From NCBI RefSeq assembly GCF_042485795.1, contig NZ_CP169368.1:434001-498000 (forward strand): a stretch of 64,000 nt of DNA. The letters are read 5' to 3'. Positions 20,908-28,982 of the stretch are shown in pieces (the first letter of the stretch is position 1; the number at the start of each line of letters is the position of its first letter). The position numbers and the translations under genes are program-made. The notes below the pieces were generated by a model, which saw only the letters and a program-made list of their open reading frames with translations, was not told the origin of the DNA and made no database searches. Origin of the DNA: Lonepinella sp042485795 (GTDB lineage: Bacteria > Pseudomonadota > Gammaproteobacteria > Enterobacterales > Pasteurellaceae).

Positions 20908-21600
20908 TTATTCAATTAACTGAATTGCACCTATTGCTTGCACACTGATTTTGGTACGTCCAGTTTCTAGTGGCACAGCTTGATCTGCGGTCATTTTTAC
21001 CGCATATAGCATTTTATCTTGATTATAACCCGAATCATTTTGAGCCTGTAAATATAACGACACAATACGATAATGCTTAAACGACAAAGATGTTTGAATT
21101 AGCTCTGCTTTTTGCTGAAATTTATGGAGAGCTTGTTGAGATAACACATCTTCCAATTTTTCTCTGGCTTCTGGTGATAACGTTGTATTAATGTTTTCAA
21201 TCGACAACACATCCGATAGTTCATCCACTAATTGTGATAAAACCGCTTGATTCTGACTTTCTAAAACAAAATCCACTCGTTCTATCCAACCATTTTTCTG
21301 CCCTTTATCGTTGTAACGTAAATTTGTGCTTCGGTTGTGGTGCTTAATGACTACGGCGGATTGAGTTTTAATTTTGTTGATAGATTGATTTAATTTATCG
21401 GAAATCACTTGATGCAAAGTTTGTAAATTTGCATTTTCTTCTTGCAAAAAGAGTTTAACTTGCAACACATCAGCGGGTACTTCTTGCTCCGCCTGCACAC
21501 TGAAATTCACAATATTACTATCGGATACCGCAGATTCATTCGCTATAGCCATAAAAGGCAAAGCGAATAAGGCAAACCATAAGATTTTATTCTTTATCAT
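20908..21600 (-). CDS. SIMPL (DUF541) domain periplasmic protein
   Basis: 230 aa from MIKNKILWFALFALPFMAIA, a signal peptide probably cleaved near residue 20. The remainder matches the SIMPL/DUF541 pattern: VPADVLQVKLFLQEE near the N-terminus and a late region TADQAVPLETGRTKISVQAIGAIQ. The molecular function is not established. The start at 21600 overlaps the end of rraB by 14 bp. The longer frame upstream reads through rraB and is not credible. Confidence 0.8.
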   Translation of the reverse strand: MIKNKILWFALFALPFMAIANESAVSDSNIVNFSVQAEQEVPADVLQVKLFLQEENANLQTLHQVISDKLNQSINKIKTQSAVVIKHHNRSTNLRYNDKGQKNGWIERVDFVLESQNQAVLSQLVDELSDVLSIENINTTLSPEAREKLEDVLSQQALHKFQQKAELIQTSLSFKHYRIVSLYLQAQNDSGYNQDKMLYAVKMTADQAVPLETGRTKISVQAIGAIQLIE

Positions 21601-22021
21601 CTTCGTCAAATTCCTCATCAAAGAACTCACCGTCATCACCATATTCATCATCTGATCCATTCGGATCTTCAAAATAGGTTCCCCAACCGTCATAAATCCC
21701 ACCATGTTTAGCAACCAACGGCACAATTTCTTTTTGTTGAGCATCAATAATTTCCGCTTTCAATTCCACTTCGGCAATAATATCAAAACAGAACAATAAT
21801 TTACCGTTATCATCTTCCCATTCTTCTGCCTCCGACACTTCATAGCCTGCTTTGAACGCATCGACTGCAATTTTTTCTAATTTGTCAAAATTGTAGTGAG
21901 CAATGTGGTGTTCAATAATATAAAGTGCGTTCGGATCGCTACCGTCATTGAGTAAATTCGCAATAATTTCACGGGTTTTTGCTTGTGATTCTGCTTGGGG
22001 AGGGATGTTTGGTATGGTCAT
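21587..22021 (-). CDS. rraB: ribonuclease E inhibitor RraB
   Basis: A 144-aa acidic protein that binds RNase E and modulates mRNA decay in E. coli. It is recognised from the DGSDPNALYIIEHHIAHYNFD segment (residues about 27-47) and the GIYDGWGTYFE segment, followed by a highly acidic tail rich in Asp and Glu. It overlaps the downstream SIMPL gene by 14 bp, suggesting translational coupling. Its upstream region holds three copies of the 47-nt repeat and then a duplicated fragment of yheS. Confidence 0.93.
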   Translation of the reverse strand: MTIPNIPPQAESQAKTREIIANLLNDGSDPNALYIIEHHIAHYNFDKLEKIAVDAFKAGYEVSEAEEWEDDNGKLLFCFDIIAEVELKAEIIDAQQKEIVPLVAKHGGIYDGWGTYFEDPNGSDDEYGDDGEFFDEEFDEDDKE

Positions 22022-22079
22022 AATGTTTTCCTTATTGGGGATGAATGTTGAATTATTTTAGCATAGCCATAAGAACAAA

Positions 22080-22126
22080 GCCACGGCGTGGCGTGACTAT
22101 GCTTAACCCCGTACGTCAGTGCGGGG
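22080..22126 (+). repeat. 47-nt two-hairpin repeat, copy b
   Basis: GCCAC-GGC-GTGGC, linker GTGACTATGCTTAA, then CCCCGTAC-GTCA-GTGCGGGG. It is convergent with copy c, 12 nt away. Confidence 0.75.
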
Positions 22127-22138
22127 AAATTAGACGAA

Positions 22139-22185
22139 CCCTGCACTCGCATACAGGGTTCACCATAGTAACGATGCTCCGCATC
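22139..22185 (-). repeat. 47-nt two-hairpin repeat, copy c
   Basis: On the minus strand: GATGC-GGA-GCATC, linker GTTACTATGGTGAA, then CCCTGTAT-GCGA-GTGCAGGG. It forms a divergent pair with copy d, 13 nt apart. Confidence 0.75.
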
Positions 22186-22198
22186 TGGAATGAATTAA

Positions 22199-22245
22199 GC
22201 CACAGCGTGGCGTAACCATGCTTAACCCCGTACGTTAGTGCGGGG
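22199..22245 (+). repeat. 47-nt two-hairpin repeat, copy d
   Basis: GCCAC-AGC-GTGGC, linker GTAACCATGCTTAA, then CCCCGTAC-GTTA-GTGCGGGG. It lies directly downstream of the truncated yheS end. Confidence 0.75.
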
Positions 22246-22247
22246 GA

Positions 22248-22487
22248 TCAACCACAACTTTCTAATTCCTCTTGCACACCCAACCAATCCATTTCAATCG
22301 TTTCCAACTGTTGTTTCACATTCACCTGCTCCGCCAAAACCGCGGTTAATTTTTCTTTATTTTCTGGCGAATACAGATCGTTGTGGGAAAGTTGCTGTTC
22401 AATCTCTGCCAACTGATCTGACAATTTTTCCATTTGGCTTTCCAGTTGGCTAATTTTTTTGCGTAGTGGAGCGGTTTGTTGACGCAG
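22248..22487 (-). pseudogene. truncated 3' fragment of yheS
   Basis: Encodes the last 80 residues of YheS with a single amino-acid difference (Val for Leu in KLTAVLAEQ). The intact gene is at 26015-27937. The frame runs on a little to 22517 through unrelated sequence, but the ABC domains are missing. This is a duplicated gene end marking the rraB-side boundary of the island. In copy A a USS-like AAAAGTGCGG is changed to AAAACCGCGG. Confidence 0.9.
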
Positions 22488-22517
22488 ATTCAGGCTGAAT
22501 CTAGTTACCATATACAT

Positions 22518-22769
22518 TTAAATATGATAATTCAAATAAGCGTCCATTTAGAGTAAAGTTAAAGAAAGGTACTCTGCTTATCAAATTTCATGAGATGTTA
22601 TTTTAGATGATTTTGTACTCAAATTATAGCTATACTAGTCAATAAGCTGAACTTCCAATGTATCCTACATCTCAATCAATTCTACTTAATACATTATCTG
22701 ATACTTTTATATTTGATTTTCTAATTGGATGAGTTTTATATTATGGAATTATATCTAGACCGTAGAAAT
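22518..22769. other. AT-rich non-coding segment of island
   Basis: About 250 bp of AT-rich sequence without a supported gene or clear hairpin, between the yheS fragment and the XRE regulator. Confidence 0.6.
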
Positions 22770-23159
22770 TCATTGGGACTTTAATAAATTTAGCATTTCT
22801 TTTAAGAGTGTAATTTCTTCCTGTTGACGTTTAATAGTTTCATCTTTATGAGCGATGATTAAATTTAATTTTTCATTTTCATTGAGTATATCTTTAATGT
22901 TATTTGCAGAACTAAAAATATTTGAACCGTAATGATTTACCTGATAAGCAATATTTTTTTCATCACAATTTTGGATTAGCTCCACCACATCTAGATCAAA
23001 AATATCGGCTATTTGTTCCAGTTTATTCAATGTTAGCTTTGTTTCACCACGCTCAATTTTTCCGTAGCTATTAGTGGAAAGGTGCATTTTCTCTGCCATT
23101 TGCTCTTGAGAATATAGATGTTCTTCACGCAATAATCTGATTTTATCATTGATTTTCAT
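22770..23159 (-). CDS. XRE-family (Cro/C1) DNA-binding regulator
   Basis: 129 aa. An N-terminal helix-turn-helix (about residues 5-60) has YSQEQMAEKMHLSTNSYGKI and ERGETKLTLNKLEQIADIF, typical of HTH_3 repressors. The C-terminal part (about 90-127) is a predicted coiled coil (NENEKLNLIIAHKDETIKRQ) that could mediate oligomerisation. It is divergent from the small lipoprotein and membrane-protein genes. By position it could control the island genes, but no target site is proven. Confidence 0.85.
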   Translation of the reverse strand: MKINDKIRLLREEHLYSQEQMAEKMHLSTNSYGKIERGETKLTLNKLEQIADIFDLDVVELIQNCDEKNIAYQVNHYGSNIFSSANNIKDILNENEKLNLIIAHKDETIKRQQEEITLLKEMLNLLKSQ

Positions 23160-23287
23160 AGATACTCTTTTTTCGATATATGACTAATGGATTTGGTGGA
23201 TAGAAACCACTTTTAATTGGTTTTATTCCAAATTAAACGAGATAGACTATATCACAATTAGTAGCAACAAGAAAAGGGTTCAATTCC

Positions 23288-23529
23288 ATGAGAAAAAATT
23301 TTTATTAATAATTGTAGCTATTAGTTTATTAGCTTGTGGAGATAATGATCCTGAAAAAGATATATTTGTTGAGGCTTGTAACCATGGTAGGTCAAAGTTA
23401 GAAGAAATTTGTTCGTGTGCTTATGATCAGTTAAAAAGTAAATATGGTGAAAACTTAGAAGTGAAAGCTAGACAACTAAATTCCGAATTTGTGCAATCAA
23501 TGCAAGATGCGGTTTATCAATGTAAATAA
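23288..23529 (+). pseudogene. small lipoprotein gene with frameshift in an A tract
   Basis: From ATG at 23288 (AAAAGGG upstream) the frame stops after six codons. One extra A in the A6 run at 23293-23298 would open an 80-codon frame: MRKKFLLII, then a lipobox LLAC followed by GDNDPEKD, ending at the TAA at 23527-23529. The body has Cys-rich spacing (VEACNHG, EICSCAYDQL, VYQCK). Signal, lipobox and downstream frame are intact, so this is a recent frameshift, a phase-variable tract, or a sequencing error. Function unknown. Confidence 0.65.
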
Positions 23530-23539
23530 AGGAATAAAA

Positions 23540-23761
23540 ATGAGTAAATTTATCCAAGGTTTTGTTTCTATATATGCCGTTTTATGGTTTTTAACTGCAG
23601 TATATGGTTGGTTATGGGGGTCAAAAAGTGACCATAGTTTTGCTTACAATTTAGGTAGGGCGTTTTTTTGGCCTGATATTTGGTTTAATACCGATATTGT
23701 TGGGCAGTTTGTATTGGGCATCATAATTTTATTTATTGTATTTAAAAGCATAGCAAGATGA
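23540..23761 (+). CDS. small hypothetical membrane protein
   Basis: 73 aa from MSKFIQGFVS, with AAGG shortly upstream. Two hydrophobic stretches (about residues 5-27, FVSIYAVLWFLTAVYGWLWG, and 51-70, VGQFVLGIIILFIVF) suggest two membrane segments. It begins 10 nt after the lipoprotein stop, so the two are probably one transcript. I recognise no family. Confidence 0.7.
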   Translation: MSKFIQGFVSIYAVLWFLTAVYGWLWGSKSDHSFAYNLGRAFFWPDIWFNTDIVGQFVLGIIILFIVFKSIAR

Positions 23762-23841
23762 CTAATATTTACTGGGTGTTATTAAAGTTAAGAAATGATT
23801 TCAATCAATTTTTAAATCTATAAACTAATATATGAGGATGT

Positions 23842-24516
23842 ATGAAAATTACAAATATAGTCAAATCTTCTATAGTTTTATTTTCTTTTATCATGTCATT
23901 TAATGCCGTTGCTGAAAATTACTATGATGTTAGTCAATTTGATCTTTTTGGTATTAAATTAGGTATGCCTCCTGAAGAAGTAAGAACCATATTAAAATCT
24001 AAATATGATTTTGATATGCCTGCAATACCTAGTAGTTCTAACGGTTATTGTCAAAGTAGTATGGCTCTTCAACTCCCTAATGTAGGAGAAGTTAATGTAA
24101 GTTTTAACGTAGATACCGATCGCCCCTCAGAAAATTGTGAGAAAGGAGTCAAAGTTTCTTCAATAATATACAGTTTTTGGAGTATTATGGCACAACAAGG
24201 CAAAGACATATTAACAAATGCAGATAAAGAATCTATATATCAAAGTATTATTGTTAAATATGGAGAGCCATCTATTTCTGGTAGTAGTTATGGTGGGCGG
24301 TCATCAGATCTATATTGGCGAGGCGAAAAAGATAAGGGACAAGATGTTAGAAAAAGTGATTATTTATTACAATATTTTATTGGACCTCAACGTCTCATAT
24401 TATCCTCTAAGTCAATTTCAGAAGAACCCTACAGACGAAGAAAAGAAGTAGAAGCGACCAAACGAAAAGTACAAGAAGAATACGATCGTACTCACGCAAT
24501 TAAACCACAATTGTAA
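23842..24516 (+). CDS. hypothetical secreted protein
   Basis: 224 aa, beginning with a signal peptide (residues 1-24, IVKSSIVLFSFIMSFNAVA) cleaved before ENYYDVSQFD. The mature part opens with FDLFGIKLGMPPEEVRTILK, a pattern seen in small periplasmic proteins of unknown function. It contains two Cys (near residues 73 and 99) that could form a disulfide. The C-terminus is basic and charged (RRRKEVEATKRKVQEEYDR). GAGG precedes the ATG. It is followed by a strong terminator. Function unknown. Confidence 0.75.
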   Translation: MKITNIVKSSIVLFSFIMSFNAVAENYYDVSQFDLFGIKLGMPPEEVRTILKSKYDFDMPAIPSSSNGYCQSSMALQLPNVGEVNVSFNVDTDRPSENCEKGVKVSSIIYSFWSIMAQQGKDILTNADKESIYQSIIVKYGEPSISGSSYGGRSSDLYWRGEKDKGQDVRKSDYLLQYFIGPQRLILSSKSISEEPYRRRKEVEATKRKVQEEYDRTHAIKPQL

Positions 24517-24536
24517 TGTTCACTAGATTTAACCAC

Positions 24537-24563
24537 AAAGCTCGTAATATACGAGCTTTTTTA
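24537..24563 (+). terminator. Rho-independent terminator
   Basis: AAAGCTCGT, loop AATAT, ACGAGCTTT then a T run, 20 bp after the secreted-protein gene. Confidence 0.85.
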
Positions 24564-24699
24564 TAGTGTAAATATCAAAAAACATCTTTAAGCCTAAATT
24601 TCTAAAAATATTACTCTGATTTTTCCTACTCTCAACTGCCTGAAAGGACTTTTAAGGTGATTGAGATTAAATTCTATTGATTGCATAAAAACTCCTCTA

Positions 24700-25821
24700 T
24701 TAATACATTTCATATCTATTACTTTCTTCCTGTAGCAAATTCATTAATTTGGCGTGAATAAATAATTTGTCACGCCCGACATTGATTTCATTAAGTACAT
24801 GGATTTTACACAAGGCTTGTAAATATTTTGATGCGGTTTGTCGCTTGGCAATACCTGAATTTTCAAGATTGGCAATGCGAGTGTAAGGTTGTTCAAATAA
24901 TAAATCGACTAACTCTCGGCTATAAATTGCAGGCAAGTTTTGTTGGATATAAGATCGAGTATGTTGTGCAAGGTTTTTGATCGCTTCGATTTTTTTCACT
25001 GTCCAAATTGCTGTATCTTCAATGCCTTTTAATAGATAGATAATCCATTCTCGCCAATTATTTTGGCTAGTCACCTCATTTAATAAGCGATAATAATCGG
25101 TTTTATTTTTGATAATGTAGCGACTGAGATACAAAATCGGTAGGCTCAATAGTCCTTTTTCAATGAGTAATAAGCTATTTAACACTCGACCTGTACGCCC
25201 ATTACCGTCCGTAAAAGGGTGAATGGCTTCAAATTGATAATGTGCAACGGCTAAAATAATGAGCGGATCTAAATCGCTATTCTGGTGAATAAAACGTTCC
25301 CAATTAGCGAGTTTATCTCGAATAAGTTGTTCGCCTTCAGGTGGCGTATAAATAATCTTATTGGTCGTTGGGTTACCCAATGCCGTCCCCACAGATTGAC
25401 GAATATCCATTGTTCGCCCCTTAATTTCACTGCAAATTAATACTGCTGTTTGAGTACTTAATGGTAAGCGTTCAAGACTTTGTACTCCAGCGAATAACGC
25501 CGTTCGATAGCGTAAGGCTTCTTTGGTAGCACCGTCTTGTGCTTCACCTGTAAATTGCATAGATTGAAAAATTTTATCCGTGGTAGTGACAATATTTTCA
25601 ATTTCACTACTGGCACAGGCTTCCATTACAGGCAATGTATTGATTAACATGGCTTGATTAGGAATTAGTTCAGCAGCTTGTTTTAATTCCGCCAAAGCAG
25701 CACGAGCCAAGATTGTTTGTTTAAGAATATCTTTTGTTTCAAGATCTTGTGCAGGGGGGAGATTAGGTAGCTGATTATAAGGTCGTTTGGGATTCCAATT
25801 TATCATCTTTAAATTTTCCAT
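24700..25821 (-). CDS. Fic-domain protein (class II, self-inhibited AMPylase type)
   Basis: 373 aa. The Fic core motif HPFTDGNGRTGR at 201-212 is complete (His201 catalytic, Asp205 metal-binding, Gly-Asn-Gly-Arg). An N-terminal inhibitory motif of the S/T-X3-E-G/N type (Ser71 to Glu75-Asn76, SSEIEN) marks a class II Fic protein with an intramolecular inhibitory helix. The C-terminus (about 290-370) looks like a winged helix (ANLENSGIAKRQTASKYLQAL). The homologous Shewanella protein AMPylates proteins; targets here are unknown. MINWNPKRPYN at 25806 is an alternative start. It is the largest gene of the island. Confidence 0.9.
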   Translation of the reverse strand: MENLKMINWNPKRPYNQLPNLPPAQDLETKDILKQTILARAALAELKQAAELIPNQAMLINTLPVMEACASSEIENIVTTTDKIFQSMQFTGEAQDGATKEALRYRTALFAGVQSLERLPLSTQTAVLICSEIKGRTMDIRQSVGTALGNPTTNKIIYTPPEGEQLIRDKLANWERFIHQNSDLDPLIILAVAHYQFEAIHPFTDGNGRTGRVLNSLLLIEKGLLSLPILYLSRYIIKNKTDYYRLLNEVTSQNNWREWIIYLLKGIEDTAIWTVKKIEAIKNLAQHTRSYIQQNLPAIYSRELVDLLFEQPYTRIANLENSGIAKRQTASKYLQALCKIHVLNEINVGRDKLFIHAKLMNLLQEESNRYEMY

Positions 25822-25905
25822 TTTTTTAAATGTATTTTTAGTATATGTTTATGTGATAGACATATCAAGAGAATGTGTTTAAATTTCTTGACTTTTTAAG
25901 TTTAA

Positions 25906-25952
25906 CCCTGCACTTGCGTACAGGGTTCACCATGGTAACGATACTCCGCATC
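25906..25952 (-). repeat. 47-nt two-hairpin repeat, copy e
   Basis: On the minus strand: GATGC-GGA-GTATC, linker GTTACCATGGTGAA, then CCCTGTAC-GCAA-GTGCAGGG. Confidence 0.75.
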
Positions 25953-25965
25953 TGGAATGAATTAA

Positions 25966-26012
25966 GCCATAGCGTGGCGTAACCATACTTAACCTCGTAC
26001 GTTAGTACGGGG
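25966..26012 (+). repeat. 47-nt two-hairpin repeat, copy f
   Basis: GCCAT-AGC-GTGGC, linker GTAACCATACTTAA, then CCTCGTAC-GTTA-GTACGGGG, ending 2 bp from the yheS stop. Confidence 0.75.
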
Positions 26013-26014
26013 GA

Positions 26015-27937
26015 TCAACCACAACTTTCTAATTCCTCTTGCACACCCAACCAATCCATTTCAATCGTTTCCAACTGTTGTTTCACATTCACCTGCTCCG
26101 CCAAAAGTGCGGTTAATTTTTCTTTATTTTCTGGCGAATACAGATCATTGTGGGAAAGTTGCTGTTCAATCTCTGCCAACTGATCTGACAATTTTTCCAT
26201 TTGGCTTTCCAGTTGGCTAATTTTTTTGCGTAGTGGAGCGGTTTGTTGACGTAGTTCGGCTTCTCGGCGTTTTTGATCTTTTCTGTTTTGTTGGGAATTT
26301 TCCGAAATTTCCGTATTTTTCACCGCAGTTTGATTTAATTCTCGGCGTTCTTGAGCATTGATGTCATTTAGCCATTTGGCGTAATCGTCTAAATCACCGC
26401 TAAATTCTTCCACTTGCTTATCGTGGACTAAATAAAATTCTTCCACCGTGTTACGCAATAAATGGCGGTCGTGCGACACCACAACCAGTGAGCCTTGATA
26501 ATCCACTAACGCTTCGGTTAAGGCTTGTCGCATGTCTAAATCTAAATGGTTGGTAGGTTCGTCTAATAGCAATAAATTCGGGCGTTGCCACACAATTAAT
26601 GCTAACACAAGACGGGCTTTTTCGCCGCCTGAAAAGGTGTTGACGGGTTCGCTGACTTTGTCGCAGTGAAAGGCAAAACTGCCTAAATAATTGCGACAGT
26701 CTTGCTCGGTGAGTTTATCGTCTAATTTTTGTAAATGCCACAGGGCGGATTCTTCCGCTCGTAAGGTGTCTAATTGATGTTGAGCGAAATAGCCTAATTG
26801 CACGCCTTTTGCCAGTTGCACGTTGCCTGAAAGGGCTGGGAGTTCACCTGCCAATAATTTAATCAGGGTAGATTTCCCTGCGCCATTTTTGCCGAGTAAA
26901 CCAATTCTTGAACCAGGGACAAGGTTGAGTTTAATTTTTTGCAAAATTTCCACCGCACTTTCACCAACCCCATAGCCAGCGGAGGCTTTGTCAATCATCA
27001 CTAGCGGATTAGGCAATGACAGCGGTTCACGAAAAGCAAAGGTAAAGGGATTATCCACGTGAGCTGGGGCAATTTTCTCCATGCGTTCAAGGGCTTTCAT
27101 CCGACTTTGGGCTTGTTTGGCTTTAGTCGCTTTGGCTTTGAAACGGTCGATATAGCTTTGTAAATGAGCGATTTTGTCCTGTTGTTGACGGAAAAGTGCG
27201 GTTTGTTGTGAGAGTTTTTCCGCTCGTTGTAGTTCAAAACTCGAATAGTCGCCCGTGTATTCGTTGAGTTTCTGTTGTTCAATATGCAAAATTTTATTCA
27301 CGATAGGATCGAGAAAATCACGGTCGTGGGAAATCAATAATAGTGTGCCTTGATATTGGGTCAACCAGCGTTCGAGCCAAATCACCGCATCTAAATCCAA
27401 GTGGTTGGTGGGTTCGTCTAACAACAGTAAATCGGACGGACATAACAAGGCTTGTGCCAAATTCAACCGCATACGCCAACCGCCCGAAAAGGATTTGACG
27501 GGGCGTTGCAGTTCTTCTTGAGCAAAACCTAAACCGTGCAACAGGGCGGAAGCTCTTGATTGGATTGTCCACGCATCAATATTATCCAGTTGGGCGTGAA
27601 TATGGGCAATGGCATTACCGTCATTTTGTTGATTGGCTTGTGCTAATGCTTGTTGTAATTGGCAATAAATGCGATCCCCTTGAATAACATAATCTAAAGC
27701 GGAAATATCCAATGCTGGGGTTTCTTGATTGACCCAAGATACCGCCCAGCTGGGAGGATAGCTAACATCACCGCTTTCGGGCGACATTTCTTTTTTTAGT
27801 AAAGCGAACAGTGAGGATTTACCGCACCCGTTTTTGCCTACTAAGCCTACTTTTTGTTTTGGATTAATGGTGGCAGAGGCGTTTTCGAGCAGTAAATTTT
27901 GCCCACGTTTTAAGGATAAATTTGAGAATGTAATCAT
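26015..27937 (-). CDS. yheS: ABC-F family ATPase YheS
   Basis: A 640-aa soluble twin-ABC protein of the ABC-F group, which acts on ribosomes rather than in transport. The first Walker A is GLVGKNGCGKSS at 31-42 and the first signature is FSGGWRMRLNLAQAL. A linker rich in charged residues (about 245-290) is followed by a second Walker A, GLLGKNGAGKST, and signature FSGGEKARLVLAL, then a C-terminal coiled coil (about 560-630). It matches E. coli YheS over its length. Its last 80 codons are duplicated at 22248-22487. A USS is present within the gene near 26950 and 27195. Confidence 0.95.
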   Translation of the reverse strand: MITFSNLSLKRGQNLLLENASATINPKQKVGLVGKNGCGKSSLFALLKKEMSPESGDVSYPPSWAVSWVNQETPALDISALDYVIQGDRIYCQLQQALAQANQQNDGNAIAHIHAQLDNIDAWTIQSRASALLHGLGFAQEELQRPVKSFSGGWRMRLNLAQALLCPSDLLLLDEPTNHLDLDAVIWLERWLTQYQGTLLLISHDRDFLDPIVNKILHIEQQKLNEYTGDYSSFELQRAEKLSQQTALFRQQQDKIAHLQSYIDRFKAKATKAKQAQSRMKALERMEKIAPAHVDNPFTFAFREPLSLPNPLVMIDKASAGYGVGESAVEILQKIKLNLVPGSRIGLLGKNGAGKSTLIKLLAGELPALSGNVQLAKGVQLGYFAQHQLDTLRAEESALWHLQKLDDKLTEQDCRNYLGSFAFHCDKVSEPVNTFSGGEKARLVLALIVWQRPNLLLLDEPTNHLDLDMRQALTEALVDYQGSLVVVSHDRHLLRNTVEEFYLVHDKQVEEFSGDLDDYAKWLNDINAQERRELNQTAVKNTEISENSQQNRKDQKRREAELRQQTAPLRKKISQLESQMEKLSDQLAEIEQQLSHNDLYSPENKEKLTALLAEQVNVKQQLETIEMDWLGVQEELESCG

Positions 27938-28007
27938 TTTTTATGTTATATTTTTAAAAGTTTCCTTATTTTCCTGTTTTTCATTTAATTAGCAAGGGGA
28001 TTTAACG

Positions 28008-28830
28008 ATGTTGACAACAGATTTTATCGGTTTAGGCGTGGCTGGCAATTTTGCTGGGCATTTGGAACAGGCTGGCGAAGCAGCGGATTTTGTCAAAGTT
28101 AAAACCGAAAATGCCGTGCAACCGAAAGCGATTTTCCCTTTTTATGTGCCAAGCCAGCAGCTAAGTAAAGATGAACAATTTTTATCCATCTATCCAATTT
28201 CAAATGATCGCTTACAGTTTCCAAACAATGCTGATAATTTGCAAATTGAACCTGAAATTGCGTTGCTTTGTGACATTCAATATGACAAAACTATGCAAGA
28301 AACAACGCAAAAAGTCACCGCACTTTTACCGACCCATTTTGCCGCCTATAACGATTGTTCCATTCGCCGCCCGAATGCTCGCAAAATTTGTGAGAAGAAA
28401 AATTGGGGAGAAAATTCTAAAGGCTTATCAACGAATTGGATTGTTTTGGATCGCTTTACCACAGGCAGCAATATTGACGATTATCATATTGCGTGTTTCC
28501 ATAAACGCAATGATGTGTTAAGTGAATATGGCATTGATAGCCCTGCGGTGGGCTACAGTTATTTTCACCAAAAATTATTGGATTGGATTGTCGATAAGAA
28601 ATAATATTGCTAATTTGCTTAAACAAGCTAACTATCCAACCAAAGCCGTGATTAGCATTGGAGCAACTCGTTACACCGAATTTGGCGAAAAAAACTTTTT
28701 GCAAATAGGCGATATTAGTATAGTGGCGGTGTATAACGGTAAGCAGTATCAACATTCGCAAATTGTGGAAATGGCGGAAAACGGCATTTTTGCACAAGAT
28801 ATTTCAGCGTTAGTGCAGAAAGTGATTTAA
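28008..28830 (+). pseudogene. conserved hypothetical gene (DUF5718-like), frameshifted
   Basis: The first frame (28008-28604, 198 codons, FIGLGVAGNFAGHLEQAGEA) ends at TAA just after LLDWIVDKK. The following frame, +1, continues without a gap as NNIANLLKQANYPTKAVISI and ends at 28830. Removing one A from the AAA near 28599-28601 restores a single protein of about 273 aa. I believe this matches a conserved hypothetical family (DUF5718) found in Pasteurellaceae, function unknown. It is either a recent pseudogene or a sequencing error. Confidence 0.7.
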
Positions 28831-28906
28831 TTTTGACAGATAATTTATCTCGCACAGGCGTGCGAAAGTAAAGGTATGATAGTAAGAAGCAAGAAATTGC
28901 TTATTT

Positions 28907-28922
28907 TGTGATCTTTATCAAA
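28907..28922 (+). promoter_or_regulatory. CRP/FNR-type site upstream of oadGAB
   Basis: TGTGATCTTTATCAAA. It matches CRP TGTGA-N6-TCACA at 9 of 10 defined positions, and contains GTGAT-N4-ATCAA, close to the FNR consensus. It lies about 75 bp before oadG. An anaerobic or catabolite-controlled oad operon is plausible, but which regulator binds cannot be decided here. Confidence 0.45.
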
Positions 28923-28982
28923 GATTTTTTTAGTATTAAAAAGTAAGATAACAAAATCTCATTTCATTTTAAGGATATGCGT

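Larger units (their letters stand above)
22137..22487. repeat. direct repeat A of yheS 3' region (island boundary)
   Basis: 351 bp, collinear and without gaps relative to 25904-26254, with about 12 mismatches counted by eye (roughly 96-97% identity). It includes the last 80 codons of yheS and about 110 bp downstream. Similarity stops abruptly at 22487. Confidence 0.9.
25904..26254. repeat. direct repeat B of yheS 3' region (island boundary)
   Basis: Partner of 22137-22487 and contiguous with the intact yheS gene. It contains copies e and f of the 47-nt repeat and a USS core AAAAGTGCGG near 26104 that copy A lacks. Confidence 0.9.
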
